Assembly (NCBI GenBank): GCA_015057005.1
Contig: SVFF01000010.1
Location: 1-64,000 of the forward strand
Reading direction: 5' to 3'
Origin: Lachnospiraceae bacterium
GTDB lineage: Bacteria > Bacillota > Clostridia > Lachnospirales > Lachnospiraceae
DNA length: 64,000 nt
This document shows positions 61,304 to 64,000 of the stretch, piece by piece. Position numbers and translations under genes: made by a program. Numbering within the stretch: position 1 is the first letter of the stretch; the number at the start of each line of letters is the position of its first letter. The notes below the pieces were generated by a model. It was given only the letters and a program-made list of their open reading frames with translations, was not told where the DNA came from and did not search any database.

Positions 61304-61915
61304 TTACATCCAGGATATTTTATTTTCTTCATGCCGCATGATTCTGCCCAGGTTAGCGCGATGTCTCCAGATCATCAGCGCATCAAAAATCAACAGCGCG
61401 ATGACCATGGCCGTAGAGTCTGTGGTCAGGTAGACAAACAACGTTACCAGCAGGGCGGAGCCGATGCTGGCGATGGCAATGATCTTTCCGATGTAGAGGA
61501 TCACCAGGAAACCCAGCAGGGGCAGGAAGAAAATCCAGGGGCTGTAGCCGCCGAACAGCATCATGCCGAACAGGAAACCGTACATGGTAGCTACGGCCTT
61601 GCCGCCTTTAAAGCGGGCAAATAAGGGGAAGCAGTGTCCCAGGGCGGCAGCCAGACCGGCGATGACCAATGTGTTCTCATTCTTGGCAAAAAGGGAAGTC
61701 AGGAAGATGGTCAGGGCCACCTTCAGGATATCCAGAGTCATTACAGCCAGACCGGCTTTTTTGCCTAATACACGGCCGGCATTTCCGCCGCCTAAGTTTT
61801 TGCTGCCGTACTGGCGGATGTCTGTTTTGTAAAAAACTTTACCGATCACCAGAGCGAAAGGGATGGAGCCCAGCAGGTAGCCGATTATAATAGAAAGAAT
61901 GATTTCGGTATGCAT
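61304..61915 (-). CDS. plsY: Glycerol-3-phosphate acyltransferase PlsY
   Basis: The protein has 203 residues and about five membrane helices. The three PlsY motifs are clear: LGSIPFALVIGK, GSKNLGGGNAGRVLG and FARFKGGKAVATMYG. It transfers acyl groups from acyl-phosphate to glycerol-3-phosphate at the membrane, the first step of phospholipid synthesis. It is likely co-transcribed with the DegV gene 24 bases upstream. Confidence 0.96.
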   Translation of the reverse strand: MHTEIILSIIIGYLLGSIPFALVIGKVFYKTDIRQYGSKNLGGGNAGRVLGKKAGLAVMTLDILKVALTIFLTSLFAKNENTLVIAGLAAALGHCFPLFARFKGGKAVATMYGFLFGMMLFGGYSPWIFFLPLLGFLVILYIGKIIAIASIGSALLVTLFVYLTTDSTAMVIALLIFDALMIWRHRANLGRIMRHEENKISWM

Positions 61916-61939
61916 ATGTAGGAACCTCGTTTATTATCA

Positions 61940-62770
61940 TTATTTGCGTATGGCCTGGATCACAATGCAGCCGGGTCCGCCGTGAGTCATCAGAGAGGGT
62001 GGCAGCATAAAGAGCTGCATTTCGGTCCGGGAGAAGAATTCCTTGATCTGGCACATAACAGCCTTGGCATCTTCGATAACACCGCCGTGGGAGATGCTGA
62101 TAATATAATTTTCATCCACGCCCAGGTGTTTCAGGTGCTCAATGATTGCCTCTACAGCTTTGCGCTTGGAACGCTTGATCACAAAGGGCGTAATCCGCTT
62201 TTTATCTTCTGTCTGGGTCATGACGGGCACGATTTTAATGATATTGCCCAGCTTGGCAGCTAAAGGTGTCAGGCGGCCGCTTCTTTTCAGAAAGTTAAAA
62301 TCGGACGGAATGACGAAAGAGACGGAGGTTTCGATGCTCTCCTGCAGTCTGCGCATAATGGTCAGAATATCCTTTCCTTCCTCGCGAAGCTTCAGGGCCT
62401 TCTGTACCAGGTAACGCTGGGGACCGGCTAAGGTCTTGGTGTCTATAATGTGGATGCGGCTATTGTCTTCTATCATATTTTTAGCACCTTCCATATTCTG
62501 ATAGGTGCCGGAAAGACCGTCGCCGATGGGGAGTACCAGCATTTCATCCGGACAGCTCTCGAAGACTTCTATGATATCGCCGATGGCAGGCTGGGAGGTG
62601 GTGGGAACGGCTCCCTCTTCGATTTTTTGCAGGATGGCTTCGCTGCTGATATCCTCATAATCCCGATATACCTGATCGTCTATAATGGTGCATGCAGGAA
62701 TGATGGTGATTCCAAGTTCCCGTCCTTCGGCGGGAGAATATAACGTGGGTGTGTCTGCTATAATTTTCAT
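61940..62770 (-). CDS. DegV family fatty-acid-binding protein
   Basis: I start at the ATG after GAGGTAAAA, for 276 residues. It opens KIIADTPTLYSPAEG, has VPTTSQPAIGDI (the TSQP site) and LPIGDGLSGTYQ, and NFLKRSGRLT, all DegV marks. DegV/FakB proteins bind fatty acids for phosphorylation by FakA. The neighbour PlsY uses the acyl-phosphate product, so the pair makes functional sense. Confidence 0.93.
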   Translation of the reverse strand: MKIIADTPTLYSPAEGRELGITIIPACTIIDDQVYRDYEDISSEAILQKIEEGAVPTTSQPAIGDIIEVFESCPDEMLVLPIGDGLSGTYQNMEGAKNMIEDNSRIHIIDTKTLAGPQRYLVQKALKLREEGKDILTIMRRLQESIETSVSFVIPSDFNFLKRSGRLTPLAAKLGNIIKIVPVMTQTEDKKRITPFVIKRSKRKAVEAIIEHLKHLGVDENYIISISHGGVIEDAKAVMCQIKEFFSRTEMQLFMLPPSLMTHGGPGCIVIQAIRK

Positions 62771-63048
62771 TTTTACCTCTTCATGCAAATCCCAGGTCAC
62801 TGTGAATTTGCATTATATTTTCCATGTAGTTTTCGTTACTATATTATCACGTTGTTTTAAACTTGTAAATTGTTTTTGAAAGACACATTGGTGAAATTTT
62901 AATAAATTTTGATAGGATTCAGTGAAACTGCGGACAGTGTACTAAGCCGGCATGTATATTGAGGTAAAATATTGCAAAGAGGACGTTTTTATGGCATGAT
63001 AATAAATAGGTTAACAATACGTTAATAACCATGACAGGAGGACACGCT
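62771..63048. other. Divergent intergenic region, degV/GH2
   Basis: No gene. ATGCAAAT and its complement ATTTGCAT, 16 bases apart (62789-62820), form an operator-like inverted repeat just upstream of the DegV start. The GH2 gene has AGGAGG 8 bases before its ATG. Confidence 0.45.
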
Positions 63049-64000
63049 ATGAAGTGTTACATCAAAGATTATCCCAGACCACAGTTTGTGAGAAAGAACT
63101 GGGAGAATTTAAACGGAACCTGGGACTTTGCTTTTGACGATGGAAACTTGGGAGAAAAGGCAAAATGGTATCAGGAATTTAAGGCCACCCATCAGATTCA
63201 GGTGCCCTTCACTTACGAGACCAAGCTGAGCGGTATTCAGGATGAGACGGTACATAAAAATGTGTGGTATCACAGGACCATTACCGTGGACGGCAGCAAG
63301 CTGGACAAGAATGATTATATCCTTTATTTTGAGGGAAGTGATTATGTGACCAAGCTGTGGGTAAACGGTCAGTTTGCAGGCAGTCATAAGGGCGGTTATT
63401 CCAGATTTTCCTTTGATATTACCAATCTGGTAAATGATGGTGAGAACGAGCTGGTAGTGAAGGTAGAAGATTCCCTGGATATGCAGCAGACCAGAGGTAA
63501 ACAGCGATGGATGCCCGAAAACTATGCATGCTGGTATGTACAGACAACCGGTATCTGGAAGACCGTTTGGGCAGAATATGCGCCTAAGGTGCGTCTGGAG
63601 AGCGTGAAGATGACTCCCAATATCGAGGATTACACCCTGGAACTGGAAATCAGAGTAAATGCTCCTGAAGAACTGTACGAAGGTAAGCTTCTGATGGAGA
63701 CCAATGTTTCCTTTAAGGATAATTTTGTGACCAGGACTTACGTTGATATCAATTCCGATTGTGTACGTGCCACAATTGATATGCTGAATACCAAGACCAC
63801 AAAGGCTTACGATAATGCGTTCCAGTGGGCCCAGTATTGGACACCCAAGAACCCTAATCTCTACGACCTGGAATTCCGTCTGATCAGCGGTCAGGAAACG
63901 GTGGATGAGATCGGTTCTTACGTGGGTATGCGTACAGTGCGTGTTGAGGGCAGTAATGTCCTGTTAAATAATGAGCCTCTTTATCAGAGACTGATCCTGG
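63049..64000 (+). CDS. Glycoside hydrolase family 2 enzyme (partial)
   Basis: The first 317 codons lie in the window and the gene runs off its end. The N-terminal sugar-binding jelly roll is clear (PRPQFVRKNWENLNGTW, VPFTYETKLSG, VWYHRTI, VTKLWVNGQFAGSHKGGYSRF) and the immunoglobulin-like domain follows (WTPKNPNLYDLEF). The catalytic barrel with its two Glu residues is outside. It could be a beta-galactosidase, beta-glucuronidase or beta-mannosidase; no signal peptide is seen, so a cytosolic role is likely. Confidence 0.9.
   Translation, partial: MKCYIKDYPRPQFVRKNWENLNGTWDFAFDDGNLGEKAKWYQEFKATHQIQVPFTYETKLSGIQDETVHKNVWYHRTITVDGSKLDKNDYILYFEGSDYVTKLWVNGQFAGSHKGGYSRFSFDITNLVNDGENELVVKVEDSLDMQQTRGKQRWMPENYACWYVQTTGIWKTVWAEYAPKVRLESVKMTPNIEDYTLELEIRVNAPEELYEGKLLMETNVSFKDNFVTRTYVDINSDCVRATIDMLNTKTTKAYDNAFQWAQYWTPKNPNLYDLEFRLISGQETVDEIGSYVGMRTVRVEGSNVLLNNEPLYQRLIL

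Overview
The window reads as chromosome of an anaerobic, gut-type Clostridia bacterium, most likely a Lachnospiraceae member. This is inferred from gene content: pyruvate:ferredoxin oxidoreductase, a corrinoid methyl-transfer module, a minimal SufBC pair, a Na+-pump decarboxylase beta subunit, an AGCS symporter behind a glycine riboswitch, a MocR-type regulator, many plant-glycan enzymes and compact TTGACA-17-TATAAT promoters. No 16S sequence is present, so genus cannot be set.

Layout. 1-781: 3' end of a 23S rRNA followed directly by five tRNAs (Asn, Glu, Met, Asp, Val) and a terminator, with no 5S. 960-4704: a frameshifted HAD phosphatase, an HTH-orotate-phosphoribosyltransferase fusion and a MocR-like regulator that lost its PLP lysine. 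4792-8715: a tight five-gene run (SDR, Dabb, YitT-like membrane protein, CE15-like esterase, M14 peptidase). 8777-13172: corrinoid module (DUF2284 protein, UroD-like methyltransferase, corrinoid protein, RACo-type activator). 13201-22196: PepF, AAC(3)-like protein, HD protein, PFOR, SufB-like and SufC. 22539-23819: a 40-residue OadG-like protein and OadB behind a yybP-ykoY-like metal riboswitch with terminator. 24127-27479: a structured leader element, a DUF1700 protein, an Asn/Gln-rich small protein, an rRNA methyltransferase, RdgB and a YfcE-like phosphodiesterase.

27746-30626 is a decaying island: two convergent truncated defence or toxin genes (PBECR-type nuclease, Abi_2) with an AbiF-type small RNA still intact, then GH36 and PlsC-like pseudogenes. 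30586-33339 holds an unassigned TIM-barrel glycosidase and a TRIC-type channel; 33616-34021 is an Arg-His-Gln-Lys tRNA operon. 34419-37416 holds small unknown proteins, a truncated GNAT and a methyltransferase behind a likely transcription attenuator. 37517-45868 holds sugar and amino-acid genes (GH28-like, AGCS, gamma-carbonic anhydrase, sugar isomerase, FGGY kinase, split ThrE exporter). 47124-50842 is a sugar module (HTH-PfkB kinase, class II aldolase, MalQ). 54413-56184 is an AT-rich pair (HTH-phosphotransferase fusion, RsmC-like methyltransferase). 56299-64000 holds a subtilase, a broken SGNH hydrolase, a MurA with Asp in place of the catalytic Cys, PlsY, DegV and the start of a GH2 enzyme.

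The strongest leads are: (i) three copies of a multi-hairpin RNA element with compensatory base changes, sitting at the 5' end of two unrelated transcripts; (ii) the metal riboswitch in front of oadB and a miniature gamma subunit; (iii) the leader-peptide attenuator before the 36553 methyltransferase; (iv) several DNA-binding-domain/enzyme fusions; (v) the predicted fosfomycin-insensitive MurA.
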